In this document: positions 16,641 to 25,592 of the stretch, piece by piece
Layout: each line of letters opens with the position of its first letter
Numbering within the stretch: the stretch's first letter is position 1
Source: Duganella levis
GTDB lineage: Bacteria; Pseudomonadota; Gammaproteobacteria; Burkholderiales; Burkholderiaceae_D
Length of the DNA: 64,000 bases
Reading direction: 5' to 3'
NCBI RefSeq assembly: GCF_009857605.1
Contig: NZ_WWCT01000024.1
Span: 60,156 to 124,155 of the forward strand
Notes under the pieces: model-generated
Databases searched by the model: none
What the model saw: the letters and a program-made list of their open reading frames with translations, nothing else
What the model was told of the DNA's origin: nothing
Translations under genes and position numbers: made by a program

Positions 16641-18176
16641 TTAGCCGAGGAACAGCTTGTAGACCGGATTCGCGCTCTCATCCCAATAACGGTAGCCCAG
16701 CGTCGCCAGGAATTGGGCGAAGTCGCTCATCTCGTCCGGGGGCACTTGCAGGCCGATGACGATGCGGCCGACGTCACCGCCCTGGCTGCGGTAATGGCAC
16801 AGCGAAATATTCCAGTTCGGCGCCATCGAATCGAGGAAGCGCATCAGCGCGCCCGGACGTTCCGGGAACTCGAAGCGGTACAGCAACTCGTTCTCGGCCA
16901 GCGAACTCTTGCCGCCGACCAGGTGGCGCAAGTGGGTCTTGGCCAGCTCGTCGTGGGTCAGGTCGAGCGCCTTGAAGCCGTGTTCCTCGAAGCGGCGGGC
17001 CAGCGCGCCCGATTCGTTGCGGTCGGCGATCTGCACGCCGCAGAACACGTGCGCATCGTCCTTGTCGCTGATGCGGTAGGTGAACTCGGTGACGTTGCGC
17101 GCGCCGACCAGCTGGCACAGGCGCTTGAAGCTGCCGCGCTGCTCCGGCAGCGTGACGGCAAACAGCGCCTCGCGCGCTTCGCCCAGCTCGGCGCGTTCGG
17201 CCACGAAGCGCAGCCGGTCGAAATTCATGTTGGCGCCGCAGGCGATGGTGATCAGGGTTTCGTTCTTGATCGGATCCTTGGTCAGCGCGGCGCGCTCGAC
17301 GTAGGCCTTGGCGCCGGCGATGGCCAGCGCGCCGGCTGGTTCCAGAATGCTGCGCGTGTCGGTGAACACATCCTTGATGGCGGCACTGATGGCGTCGGTG
17401 TCGACGATGATGATGTCGTCGACGTAGAGCTGGGTCAGGCGGAAGGTTTCCTCGCCCACCAGGCGCACCGCGGTGCCGTCCGAGAACAGGCCGACGTCGG
17501 TCAGCGTCACGCGCTCGCCGGCCTTGATGCTGCGCGCCATGGCGTCGGAATCGAGGGTCTGCACGCCGATGATCTTGATGTCGGGCCGGATCGCCTTGAC
17601 GTAGGCCGCTACGCCGGAGATCAGGCCGCCGCCGCCGATGGCGACGAAGATGGCGTGGATCGGGCCGGAATGCTGGCGCAGGATTTCCATGCCGATGGTG
17701 CCCTGGCCGGCGATCACATCGGGATCGTCGAACGGATGGACGAAGGTCAGCGCCTGTTCCTTTTCCAGCGTCAGCGCGTGGTTGTAGGCGTCGGTGTACG
17801 ACTCGCCGTGCAGCACCACCTCGACGTCGCCGCCGCCGCGCGTCTTGACGGCGTCGATCTTGACCTGTGGCGTGGTGGTGGGCATCACGATCAGTGCGCG
17901 GCAGCCGAGTTTGGCGGCCGACAGCGCCACGCCTTGCGCGTGGTTGCCGGCCGAGGCGCAAATCACGCCGCGCTTGCGCTGCGCGTCGCTCAAGTGGGCC
18001 ATCTTGTTGTAGGCGCCGCGAATCTTGAAGCTGAACACGCTCTGCATGTCCTCGCGCTTGAAGTAAATTCGGTTCTCGAAACGCTGCGACAGGGTCGGCG
18101 CGAGTTCCAGCGGGGTTTCATCAGCCACGTCGTAGACGCGGGCGGTCAGGATTTTCTTCAGATAGTCGGTCGTCAT
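16641..18176 (-). CDS. ilvA: Biosynthetic threonine ammonia-lyase
   Basis: PLP enzyme that deaminates threonine to 2-oxobutyrate, the first committed step to isoleucine. From ATG 18176 the 511-residue protein has the PLP lysine in SFKIRGAYNK, the SAGNHAQGVA loop and the phosphate-binding GGGGLISG. Two C-terminal ACT-like regulatory domains (about 330-510) mark the isoleucine-inhibited biosynthetic form rather than the catabolic TdcB. A start 12 codons upstream is in frame but not needed. Confidence 0.95.
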   Translation of the reverse strand: MTTDYLKKILTARVYDVADETPLELAPTLSQRFENRIYFKREDMQSVFSFKIRGAYNKMAHLSDAQRKRGVICASAGNHAQGVALSAAKLGCRALIVMPTTTPQVKIDAVKTRGGGDVEVVLHGESYTDAYNHALTLEKEQALTFVHPFDDPDVIAGQGTIGMEILRQHSGPIHAIFVAIGGGGLISGVAAYVKAIRPDIKIIGVQTLDSDAMARSIKAGERVTLTDVGLFSDGTAVRLVGEETFRLTQLYVDDIIIVDTDAISAAIKDVFTDTRSILEPAGALAIAGAKAYVERAALTKDPIKNETLITIACGANMNFDRLRFVAERAELGEAREALFAVTLPEQRGSFKRLCQLVGARNVTEFTYRISDKDDAHVFCGVQIADRNESGALARRFEEHGFKALDLTHDELAKTHLRHLVGGKSSLAENELLYRFEFPERPGALMRFLDSMAPNWNISLCHYRSQGGDVGRIVIGLQVPPDEMSDFAQFLATLGYRYWDESANPVYKLFLG

Positions 18177-18344
18177 GGTCTGCAAGCAAAGTGATTCGGA
18201 GGGAGGCTGCAATGCTAACTATCCGGCGGGTGACCGGGTGAAGCAGGGGCGCGGGTCCTGGCGGGGTGGGCTGGGACCGGACTGTTCAATCGTGCGGTGT
18301 GCGGATCATTATAATGGCACCTTTCCCGTATCCCCAACAAACCG

Positions 18345-18836
18345 ATGATCGAATCTGCAATTGCCTGGTTGCTGCACGTGCTGGCCGCACCGGAAGTCGG
18401 GCTGACATCGGTGTTCATCATCAGCCTGATCTCGGCGACGCTGGTGCCGCTGGGCTCGGAGCCGGCGGTGTTTGCCGTCATCAAGGCCAATCCGGAACTG
18501 TTCTGGAGCGTGATCGCCGTCGCCACGGTCGGCAACACGCTGGGCGGCGCCATCGATTACTACATCGGCTGGCAGGCCAAGCAGAGTTTTGCAAAAGAAC
18601 GTAAAAGCCGCTGGTTCCACTGGCTGGAGCGCTACGGCGCCAAGACCATGCTGCTGGCCTGGTTGCCCGGCATCGGCGATCCGCTGTGCACCCTGGCCGG
18701 CTGGCTGCGGCTGCCATTCTGGCCCAGCGTGGCATATATGGCGATCGGCAAGCTACTGCGCTACATCACCATGACCACGCTGCTGTTGTACGTGCCGGAC
18801 GGCGTGTGGCACCGGATCGGACAAATGCTGGGCTAA
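18345..18836 (+). CDS. YqaA family inner-membrane protein
   Basis: A 163-residue membrane protein of the YqaA group within the DedA/SNARE-associated (VTT) superfamily. Four to five hydrophobic segments are visible, with the conserved PLGSEPAVFAV and GNTLGGAIDYYIG motifs and a re-entrant-like WLPGIGDPLCTLAGW. Related proteins support membrane lipid or small-molecule transport, but no function is established for YqaA. Its start is 168 bp from the divergent ilvA start. Confidence 0.82.
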   Translation: MIESAIAWLLHVLAAPEVGLTSVFIISLISATLVPLGSEPAVFAVIKANPELFWSVIAVATVGNTLGGAIDYYIGWQAKQSFAKERKSRWFHWLERYGAKTMLLAWLPGIGDPLCTLAGWLRLPFWPSVAYMAIGKLLRYITMTTLLLYVPDGVWHRIGQMLG

Positions 18837-18860
18837 TTTGGTGCAAGTTATCCTCTTGCC

Positions 18861-18878
18861 GCATAAGCTTATGCATAA
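18861..18878. promoter_or_regulatory. Overlapping palindromes upstream of the D-lactate dehydrogenase-like gene
   Basis: GCATAAGCTTATGC (18861-18874) is a perfect 14-bp palindrome, and TTATGCATAA (18869-18878) a second one overlapping it. They are in the AT-rich region between yqaA and the large oxidoreductase, about 190 bp before its start. A regulator-binding site is plausible but no regulator gene is adjacent. Confidence 0.3.
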
Positions 18879-19070
18879 ATTTCATTCAGTTTGATGGCGT
18901 AGATTGGCACGTTATTGCCGTCAACAGCGCTATTTTTCGAATTTCCGGCGGTTTTTGGTCGCCTGCAGAGTCCCTCGGTGGTCTAAGGCTGTTCCCGCGT
19001 GGTGCGCCGCAATAGGCTAGAATGGTCCTCCCGGTTGCTGTTTACGAGTCACATCGATCCAAATCGCATA

Positions 19071-22000
19071 ATGAACGCCCCTGCACAAATCCAAGCTTTG
19101 CTGGCGGAGACGCCCCACGGTCCAGAGGCTAGCCGCCTCCGGGAAATTCCTTATAACTACACGTCGTTTTCCGATCGCGAGATTGTCATCCGGCTGCTGG
19201 GCGAGGAATCTTGGTCGCTGCTGGATGCGCTGCGCGGCGCGCGCCAGACCGGCCGCTCGGCACGCATGCTGTACGAGGTGCTGGGCGATATCTGGGCGGT
19301 GCGCCGCAATCCATATCTGCAAGACGATATGCTGGATAACCCGAAGCGCCGCCAGGAACTGATCGATGCGCTGCATCACCGCCTGGCCGAAGTGGACAAG
19401 CGCCGCCTGACGATAGACGACAGCGAAGCCCAGACCGACGAAGCCGCGCGCCTGCGCAGCGCCAACGTCGCCAGGCTGCTGCGCGCAGCCGGCAAGGCGG
19501 TTGCCGATTTCGGCGAAGAATTCAAGCAAGTCTACGATCTGCGCAAGCGCACCTATAAGGTGCTGGGCCGCTACACTGTCAAGCACAACATCTGCTTCGA
19601 CGGCATGAAGCGCATCAGCCACGTGACCGACGCGACCGACTGGCGCGTCGAGTATCCGTTCGTAGTGCTGACGCCGGACACCGAGGAAGAAATGGCCGGC
19701 CTGGTCAAAGGCTGTATCGAACTGGGGCTGACCATCATCCCGCGCGGCGGCGGCACCGGCTACACCGGCGGCGCGATTCCGCTGACGCCGATGTCGGCCG
19801 TCATCAACACCGAGAAGCTGCTCAACATCGGCGCGGTGGAAATGAAAGTGCTGCCGGGCCTGGACAAAGAGTACGCCACCATCTACACCGGCGCCGGCGT
19901 CATCACCAATAAAGTCTCCGAAGCGGCCGAGAAGGCCGGCTTCGTGTTCGCGGTCGATCCGACCTCGGCCCACGCGTCCACCATCGGCGGCAATATCGCC
20001 ATGAACGCGGGCGGCAAGAAGGCTGTGCTGTGGGGCACGGCGCTGGACAACCTGGCATCGTGGCGCATGGTCGATCCGAATGGCGACTGGCTGGAAGTCA
20101 CGCGCCTGGACCACAACCTGTCCAAGATTCACGACACGCCGCTGGCCCGCTTCCAGCTGGAGTGGACCCATCCGACCGCGCGCGGCGAAGCCAAAGGCGC
20201 GCCGTTCAAGACCGAGATCCTGGAAATCAAAGGCAGCGTGTTCCGCAAGGAAGGCCTGGGCAAGGACGTTACCGACAAATTCCTGGCCGGCCTGCCGGGC
20301 ATCCAGAAAGAGGGCTGCGACGGCCTGATCACGTCGGGGCGCTGGATCCTGCACAAGATGCCGAAGTTCGCGCGCACCGTCTGCCTGGAGTTCTTCGGCC
20401 AGGCGCGCGACGCGATTCCGTCGATCGTCGAAATCAAGGATTACCTGGATGGCCTGCCGGCCAAAGGCGCGGAGTTCGCCACGTTGCGCCTGGCTGGCCT
20501 GGAGCACCTGGACGAGCGCTACCTGCGCGCAGTCGGCTACGCCACCAAATCGAAACGCGGCGTGCTGCCGAAGATGGCGCTGTTCGGCGACATCGTCGGC
20601 GATGACGAAAACGCCGTGGCGTTGGCCGCGTCGGAAGTGGTGCGCCTGGCCAACACCCGCGTGGGTGAAGGCTTTGTCGCCGTCAGCCCGGAATCGCGCA
20701 AGAAGTTCTGGCTGGACCGCGCCCGTACCGCCGCCATCGCCAAGCACACCAACGCCTTCAAGATCAACGAAGACGTGGTGATTCCGCTCAACCGCATGGG
20801 CGAGTACACCGACGGCATCGAGCGCATCAACATCGAGCTGTCGATCAAGAACAAGCTGCAACTGGTGGACGAGCTGCAAGCCTTCTTCGCCGCCGGCAAT
20901 CTGCCGATTGGCAAGAGCGACGATGCCGACGACAGCGTCGGCGACGCCGAAATGTTGGGCGACCGTCAGCAGCAGGCGCAAGCGCTGCTGGCGCAAGTGC
21001 ATGGACGCTGGACCTATCTGCTGGCCGAGCTGGACAAGCCGCTGGTGACGATCACCGCCGAGCTGGCCGCCCACGGCATGGACCGTCTGCTGCCGGTATT
21101 CGAAGAACGCCTGAAAACGCAGCCGGACGCCACGTTGTTTGACGTGGTGCAGGACCGCACCATCCGCGTCACGTGGAAGCAGGAAATCCGCGCGCAGCTG
21201 CGCCAGATTTTCAATGGCGCCGCCTACAAGCTGATCCTCGACGAAGCCACCGCCATCCACAAGCGTGTGCTGCGCGGCCGCGTGTTCGTGGCGCTGCACA
21301 TGCACGCCGGTGACGGCAATGTGCACACCAACTTGCCGGTCAACTCGGATCATTACGAGATGCTGCAACTGGCGCACCAGGCCGTGGCGCGCATCATGAC
21401 CTTGGCCCGTTCGCTGAACGGCGTCATCTCGGGCGAGCACGGCATCGGCATCACCAAGCTGGAGTTCCTGAACGAAGAGGAAATCGCGCCGTTCCGCGAC
21501 TACAAACTGCGCGTCGATCCGGAAGGCCGCTTCAACAAGGGCAAGCTGCTGAACCTGGAAGGCATGGAAGCCGACCTGTCCAATGCTTACACGCCGTCGT
21601 TCGGCCTGATGGGCCACGAATCGCTGATCATGCAGCAGAGCGATATCGGCGCGATTGCCAACAGCGTCAAGGACTGCCTGCGCTGCGGCAAGTGCAAGCC
21701 GGTGTGCTCGACCCACGTCCCGCGCGCCAACCTGCTGTACTCGCCGCGCGACAAGATCCTGGCGACCTCGTCGCTGATCGAAGCCTTCCTGTACGAAGAG
21801 CAGACCCGCCGCGGCATTTCGATCAAGCACTGGGAAGAATTTGAAGACGTGGCGGATCACTGCACCGTCTGCCATAAATGCGTGACGCCATGTCCGGTCG
21901 ACATCGACTTCGGTGACGTGTCGATGAATATGCGCAACCTGCTGCGCAAGATGGACAAGAAAACCTTCAATCCCGGCAAGGCAGCGGCGATGTTCTACCT

Positions 22001-23087
22001 GAACGCCACCGATCCGGCCACCATCAACGCCACCCGCGCGGCGATGATCGGCATCGGTTACAAGGCGCAGCGCCTGGGCAATGACTTGCTGAAGAAATTC
22101 GCCAAGAAGCAGACCAAGGCGCCGCCGCCGACCGTTGGCAAGCCGAAGGTGCGCGAGCAGGTGATCCACTTCATCAACAAGAAGATGCCGGGTAACCTGC
22201 CGAAGAAAACCGCGCGTGCGCTGCTGGACATTGAGGACGACAAGGTGATCCCGATCATCCGCAATCCGAAGGCGACCAATGCCGATACGGAAGCGGTGTT
22301 CTACTTCCCGGGCTGCGGTTCGGAACGTCTGTTCTCGCAAGTGGGCCTGGCAACCCAGGCCATGCTGTGGGAAGTCGGCGTGCAGACCGTGCTACCACCG
22401 GGCTATCTGTGCTGCGGCTATCCGCAACGCGGCTCGGGCCAGTACGACAAGGCCGACAAGATGATGACCGATAACCGCGTGCTGTTCCATCGCATGGCGA
22501 ATACGCTCAACTATCTGGACATCAAGACCGTGCTGGTGTCGTGCGGCACCTGCTACGACCAGCTGGCGACCTATGAGTTTGACAAGATCTTCCCTGGCTG
22601 CCGCATCATGGACATCCACGAATATCTGAACGAGAAGGGTGTCAAGCTGGAAGGCGTGACCGGTACGCGCTATATGTACCACGAGCCATGCCACACGCCG
22701 ATGAAGCTGCAGGAAGCGACCAAGACCGTCAATTCGCTGATCCAGACGCATGACAACGTCAAGATCGAGAAGAACGACCGCTGCTGCGGCGACTCGGGCA
22801 CGCTGATGGTGGCGCGTCCGGACATCTCGACGCAGGTGCGTTTCCGCAAGGAAGAGGAAGTCATCAAGGGCGCCGACAAGCTGCGCGCTGACGGCTTCGA
22901 CGGCGAAGTCAAGATCCTGACCAGCTGCCCGGCCTGCCTGGGCGGCGTGTCGCGCTACAGCGAAGACGCCGGCACCACCGCCGACTACATCGTGGTGGAG
23001 ATCGCCAAGCATCTGCTGGGCGAGAACTGGATGGCGGAGTACGTGAAACGCGCCAACGACGGTGGCATTGAGCGGGTGCTGGTGTAA
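19071..23087 (+). CDS. Giant FAD- and Fe-S-binding D-lactate dehydrogenase-like oxidoreductase (DUF3683)
   Basis: Probable membrane-associated respiratory dehydrogenase for D-lactate or another 2-hydroxy acid. From ATG 19071 it has 1338 residues: an N-terminal DUF3683-type region (about 1-180), a PCMH FAD-binding domain (IIPRGGGTGYTGGAIP; DPTSAHASTIGGN), the FAD-oxidase C domain with LHMHAGDGNVHTN and EHGIG, two 4Fe-4S clusters (CLRCGKCKPVC and CTVCHKCVTPCP), and two C-terminal CCG cysteine-rich domains (GYLCCGYPQ; CCGDSGT). This fuses what is GlcD/GlcF or Dld plus LldE-like in other bacteria. The next gene starts in its stop codon (TAATG). Confidence 0.88.
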   Translation: MNAPAQIQALLAETPHGPEASRLREIPYNYTSFSDREIVIRLLGEESWSLLDALRGARQTGRSARMLYEVLGDIWAVRRNPYLQDDMLDNPKRRQELIDALHHRLAEVDKRRLTIDDSEAQTDEAARLRSANVARLLRAAGKAVADFGEEFKQVYDLRKRTYKVLGRYTVKHNICFDGMKRISHVTDATDWRVEYPFVVLTPDTEEEMAGLVKGCIELGLTIIPRGGGTGYTGGAIPLTPMSAVINTEKLLNIGAVEMKVLPGLDKEYATIYTGAGVITNKVSEAAEKAGFVFAVDPTSAHASTIGGNIAMNAGGKKAVLWGTALDNLASWRMVDPNGDWLEVTRLDHNLSKIHDTPLARFQLEWTHPTARGEAKGAPFKTEILEIKGSVFRKEGLGKDVTDKFLAGLPGIQKEGCDGLITSGRWILHKMPKFARTVCLEFFGQARDAIPSIVEIKDYLDGLPAKGAEFATLRLAGLEHLDERYLRAVGYATKSKRGVLPKMALFGDIVGDDENAVALAASEVVRLANTRVGEGFVAVSPESRKKFWLDRARTAAIAKHTNAFKINEDVVIPLNRMGEYTDGIERINIELSIKNKLQLVDELQAFFAAGNLPIGKSDDADDSVGDAEMLGDRQQQAQALLAQVHGRWTYLLAELDKPLVTITAELAAHGMDRLLPVFEERLKTQPDATLFDVVQDRTIRVTWKQEIRAQLRQIFNGAAYKLILDEATAIHKRVLRGRVFVALHMHAGDGNVHTNLPVNSDHYEMLQLAHQAVARIMTLARSLNGVISGEHGIGITKLEFLNEEEIAPFRDYKLRVDPEGRFNKGKLLNLEGMEADLSNAYTPSFGLMGHESLIMQQSDIGAIANSVKDCLRCGKCKPVCSTHVPRANLLYSPRDKILATSSLIEAFLYEEQTRRGISIKHWEEFEDVADHCTVCHKCVTPCPVDIDFGDVSMNMRNLLRKMDKKTFNPGKAAAMFYLNATDPATINATRAAMIGIGYKAQRLGNDLLKKFAKKQTKAPPPTVGKPKVREQVIHFINKKMPGNLPKKTARALLDIEDDKVIPIIRNPKATNADTEAVFYFPGCGSERLFSQVGLATQAMLWEVGVQTVLPPGYLCCGYPQRGSGQYDKADKMMTDNRVLFHRMANTLNYLDIKTVLVSCGTCYDQLATYEFDKIFPGCRIMDIHEYLNEKGVKLEGVTGTRYMYHEPCHTPMKLQEATKTVNSLIQTHDNVKIEKNDRCCGDSGTLMVARPDISTQVRFRKEEEVIKGADKLRADGFDGEVKILTSCPACLGGVSRYSEDAGTTADYIVVEIAKHLLGENWMAEYVKRANDGGIERVLV

Positions 23088-23518
23088 TGGCCTGCGATCT
23101 GTGCAACCTGTTGGCTGCTCCAGGGGCAGCGTTGATCTGGAGCGACGACCGCGTGTCGGTGGTCGCGGTGGATGAGCCTGAGTATCCGGGCTTTACGCGC
23201 GTGGTGTGGAATGCCCACGTCAAGGAAATGACCGATCTGCCGGTGGACGACCGCGTGCACATCATGAATGTGGTGTGGGCGGTGGAATCGGCGCAGCGGC
23301 AGGTTTTTGCGCCGGAAAAAATTAATCTGGCCAGTTTTGGTAATATGACGCCGCACGTGCATTGGCACGTTATCCCGCGTTACCGCGACGATGCGCATTT
23401 CCCCAACCCGACCTGGGCTGTGGCAGAGCGTGCTTCGTCGGCGGAGGTGTTGGCGGCGCGTCGCGCGCTGTTGCCGGCATTGCACGCGGCCATCGTCGAG
23501 AAAGTGAAAGCATCATGA
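23087..23518 (+). CDS. HIT family protein
   Basis: Histidine-triad nucleotide hydrolase or transferase, probably acting on AMP-linked or dinucleotide substrates. The 143-residue protein has the triad HVHWHVIPR near the C-terminus and an N-terminal MACDLCNL with two cysteines that may bind zinc, as in some HIT proteins. It overlaps the stop of the large oxidoreductase by one base and the next start by four bases, so the three genes are translationally coupled. Confidence 0.9.
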   Translation: MACDLCNLLAAPGAALIWSDDRVSVVAVDEPEYPGFTRVVWNAHVKEMTDLPVDDRVHIMNVVWAVESAQRQVFAPEKINLASFGNMTPHVHWHVIPRYRDDAHFPNPTWAVAERASSAEVLAARRALLPALHAAIVEKVKAS

Positions 23519-23970
23519 GCAAACCTATCCCTACCGGCCTGACGGTCCACAACAAATCCCGCGTGCTGGATATTGATTTTGACGATGGCAAATCGTTTGC
23601 GATTCCGTTCGAGCTGCTGCGCGTGTATTCGCCGTCGGCCGAGGTGATGGGACATGGTCCAGGCCAGGAAGTGCTGCAAATCGGCAAGCGCGAAGTGAAC
23701 ATCGCCGGCATCGAGCCGGTAGGCAACTACGCGGTGCAGCCGACTTTCTCGGATGGCCACAACACCGGCATCTTCACCTGGGAATACCTATACAAGCTGG
23801 GCAACGAGAAGGCCGCCTTGTGGGACGCCTACATGGACCGCCTGCATGCGTCCGGCTTCGAAGGCGACAGCGGCCGCGAAACCGGCCTGTCCCTGACCGG
23901 CCCATCTTCGAGCGCAGCGAAAAGCAGCGGCGGCGGTTGCGGCAGCGGCAGTTGCGGTTGCAAGTCCTGA
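23515..23970 (+). CDS. DUF971 / GBBH-like N-terminal domain protein
   Basis: The 151-residue product starts with ATGA overlapping the HIT stop. Its first 120 residues are the gamma-butyrobetaine hydroxylase-like N-terminal domain (DUF971; RVLDIDFDDGKSFAIPFELLRVYSPSAEV, given here as consecutive parts RVLDIDFDDG and FELLRVYSPS), found in ubiquinone and Fe-S contexts. The tail is Ser/Gly-rich and ends in GGGCGSGSCGCKS with three cysteines, a possible metal-binding tail. In other betaproteobacteria this gene often lies near ubiE; here ubiE is 7.8 kb downstream. Confidence 0.87.
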   Translation: MSKPIPTGLTVHNKSRVLDIDFDDGKSFAIPFELLRVYSPSAEVMGHGPGQEVLQIGKREVNIAGIEPVGNYAVQPTFSDGHNTGIFTWEYLYKLGNEKAALWDAYMDRLHASGFEGDSGRETGLSLTGPSSSAAKSSGGGCGSGSCGCKS

Positions 23971-23973
23971 TCC

Positions 23974-24264
23974 TTACGGCGTGACCTGATCACGCATCAC
24001 ATATAGCACACGGGCTCGTGCCCAAGGCGATAGCTGGCGCAGGCCGTTGATACTGAATGTCAACGGCTTGTTTGCATCTGGCGGCATTGGGCTGTACTTT
24101 ATTTCTGGCATCGTTGGATCGTTTTTATATGTCTCCTTACGCCTCTGCATTTCTATCCTTCTGCGTATGATGGTTTCGTGTAGCTCATCTAATTCAAGCT
24201 TGCTTGCGGGGTCTAACGGCGGTATTTCAATGTCATCAGGGATGTCCACGCCACAAAGTTTCAT
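23974..24264 (-). CDS. Small hypothetical protein, partner of a broken PIN gene
   Basis: A 96-residue protein beginning MKLCGVDIPDDIEIPPLDP with GGAG seven bases before the ATG. It has a charged central helix (ELDELHETIIRRRIEMQRRKE, split as ELDELHETII and RRRIEMQRRKE) and no transmembrane segment. Its start is embedded in the 3' end of the PIN-domain pseudogene upstream, so it was probably co-expressed with that toxin-like gene. An antitoxin role is possible but the family is not recognised. Confidence 0.6.
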   Translation of the reverse strand: MKLCGVDIPDDIEIPPLDPASKLELDELHETIIRRRIEMQRRKETYKNDPTMPEIKYSPMPPDANKPLTFSINGLRQLSPWARARVLYVMRDQVTP

Positions 24265-24611
24265 AGCTGTTCTCCATTAGTTCGAAGGGTGTCACCAGCT
24301 CGGGTAATGAGTATCCGGCTTCGTAGACAAGGAGTCTAAGCAGACTGAGCTGAGCTGCATTAGCAATATTTTTACAGTCCCATGTGAGCAAAATTTCGCA
24401 TTGATGAAATGCTGCGCAGGCAATGTGTGAGGCAGCCCAACCGGCGTTGGCTTTTAGACCTCCGCCGCTTATTCATAGTTCCGTGGTGCTTATCGCAGTG
24501 GGTGTGCCACCAGAGTTGGGTTAGCTGTTGGCAGGCGCGGGTGATGGGATTGGGGCTCGGCGGGTCTGTCAGGTGACAGATGATTGATGTTTCGAGATAG
24601 ATGGTTTGCAT
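24236..24611 (-). pseudogene. Remnant of a PIN-domain (VapC-like) toxin gene
   Basis: The N-terminus MQTIYLETSIICHLTD (24611 down) is the typical opening of PIN ribonucleases, including the first acidic residue in LETS. The frame then degenerates and stops at 24374. In another frame, roughly 24450-24236, the typical C-terminal part can be read: ASHIACAAFHQCEILLTWDC, then KNIANA, and LPELVTPFELM. The middle of the domain (some 60 residues) is missing and the halves are out of frame, so both a deletion and a frameshift have occurred. The remnant overlaps the start of the following small gene. Confidence 0.72.
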
Positions 24612-24624
24612 GATGCCCTCGCTG

Positions 24625-24652
24625 GCTGAGCTGTCAGCGTAGACGGCTCAGC
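24625..24652 (-). terminator. Hairpin downstream of the SsuA-like gene
   Basis: GCTGAGC (24625-24631) pairs with GCTCAGC (24646-24652), with extra pairing inside the 14-base interval. It lies 26 bp after the stop of the SsuA-like gene on the minus strand. There is no T-run after it in that direction, so it may be a rho-assisted or processed end. Confidence 0.4.
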
Positions 24653-24678
24653 GGGCGGGGCTTTTAGATGGATCAAAC

Positions 24679-25587
24679 TTACTTCGGCTGCCAGGTCCAG
24701 ACGCGGCTGGCGATGTTGACCGCTTTGGGGATCAGCTTCTGCTGGTAGAACAGGTCGGCCACGCGCTGCTGGCTGGCGACGATGTCCGGCGTTACCGGCG
24801 TCGCGCCGAAGCGGGAGCGGCCCATCCACGTCGCTACGATATCGGCCGGCACGCCGGTCTGCTGCGTTAGCAGGGTGCTGACTTCCTTCTGGTGCTCGCT
24901 CGCCCATTTACCCGTTGCCTTGACCTGCTCCAGCAAGGCCGACACCAGTTGCGGCGACTGCTCGGCAAATTTGCGTGAGGCCAGATAGAAGCCATTGGCC
25001 AGCGGCAGCCCGGTGTAGTCGGCCAGCACGCGCGCCTGGTAGGCCTTTTGCGCCGACGCCAGATACGGGTCCCACACCACCCACGCATCAATCCCGCCAC
25101 TGACAAACGCCGCCCGCGCATCGGATGGCGACAGGAAGATCGGCGTGATGTCGCTGATCTTCAAGCCCGCCTTCTGCAATGCGGAGGCCAGCAGGAAGTG
25201 CGAACCGGAGCCCTTCTGGAACGCCACGCGCTTGCCCTTTAGCTGCGCCACGGTGCGCAGCGTCGACTCCTTCGGCACGATGATCGCCTCGCTGTTGACC
25301 GGCGCCGGCTCCGCCCCCACATACAGCAGATCGACGCCGCCCGCCTGCGCAAAGATCGGCGGCGGCGCGCCGGTGCTGCCGAAATCGATGCTGCCGGCAT
25401 TCAGCGCCTCCAGCATCTGCGGCCCTGCCGGAAACTCGATCCACTTGATCGTGTGGCCGGGCAGCGCTGCACCTTGCGTCTTCATCATGCTGAGTAAACC
25501 GGCGCTTTTCTGAAAGCCGATCTTGATTTCCGCAGCCTGCGCTAACAGGGGAAGGGCCAGCAACAAGCAAATCCATTTCTTCATCAT
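24679..25587 (-). CDS. ssuA: SsuA-like aliphatic sulfonate ABC transporter substrate-binding protein
   Basis: Periplasmic binding protein for organosulfonates. The 302-residue protein has a signal peptide (cleavage near LAQA-AEI) and follows E. coli SsuA closely in key blocks: IEFPAGPQMLEALNAGSIDF, GKRVAFQKGSGSH, SDARAAF and DAWVVWDPY. ATG 25587 and the next codon ATG 25584 are both possible after AAGGA. It starts 5 bp after the LacI stop and is probably in its operon. No SsuB ATPase or SsuC permease gene lies nearby, so it must share a permease or act otherwise. Confidence 0.88.
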   Translation of the reverse strand: MMKKWICLLLALPLLAQAAEIKIGFQKSAGLLSMMKTQGAALPGHTIKWIEFPAGPQMLEALNAGSIDFGSTGAPPPIFAQAGGVDLLYVGAEPAPVNSEAIIVPKESTLRTVAQLKGKRVAFQKGSGSHFLLASALQKAGLKISDITPIFLSPSDARAAFVSGGIDAWVVWDPYLASAQKAYQARVLADYTGLPLANGFYLASRKFAEQSPQLVSALLEQVKATGKWASEHQKEVSTLLTQQTGVPADIVATWMGRSRFGATPVTPDIVASQQRVADLFYQQKLIPKAVNIASRVWTWQPK

Positions 25588-25592
25588 TTTCC

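Noticed and set aside
19017..22340. A 1107-residue open frame on the minus strand
   Set aside because: Antisense to the large FAD/Fe-S oxidoreductase, whose motifs are unmistakable; the antisense product is low complexity.
24372..24611. A 79-residue minus-strand frame as an intact gene
   Set aside because: Only its first part matches the PIN start; the domain end lies in another frame, so it is a pseudogene fragment.
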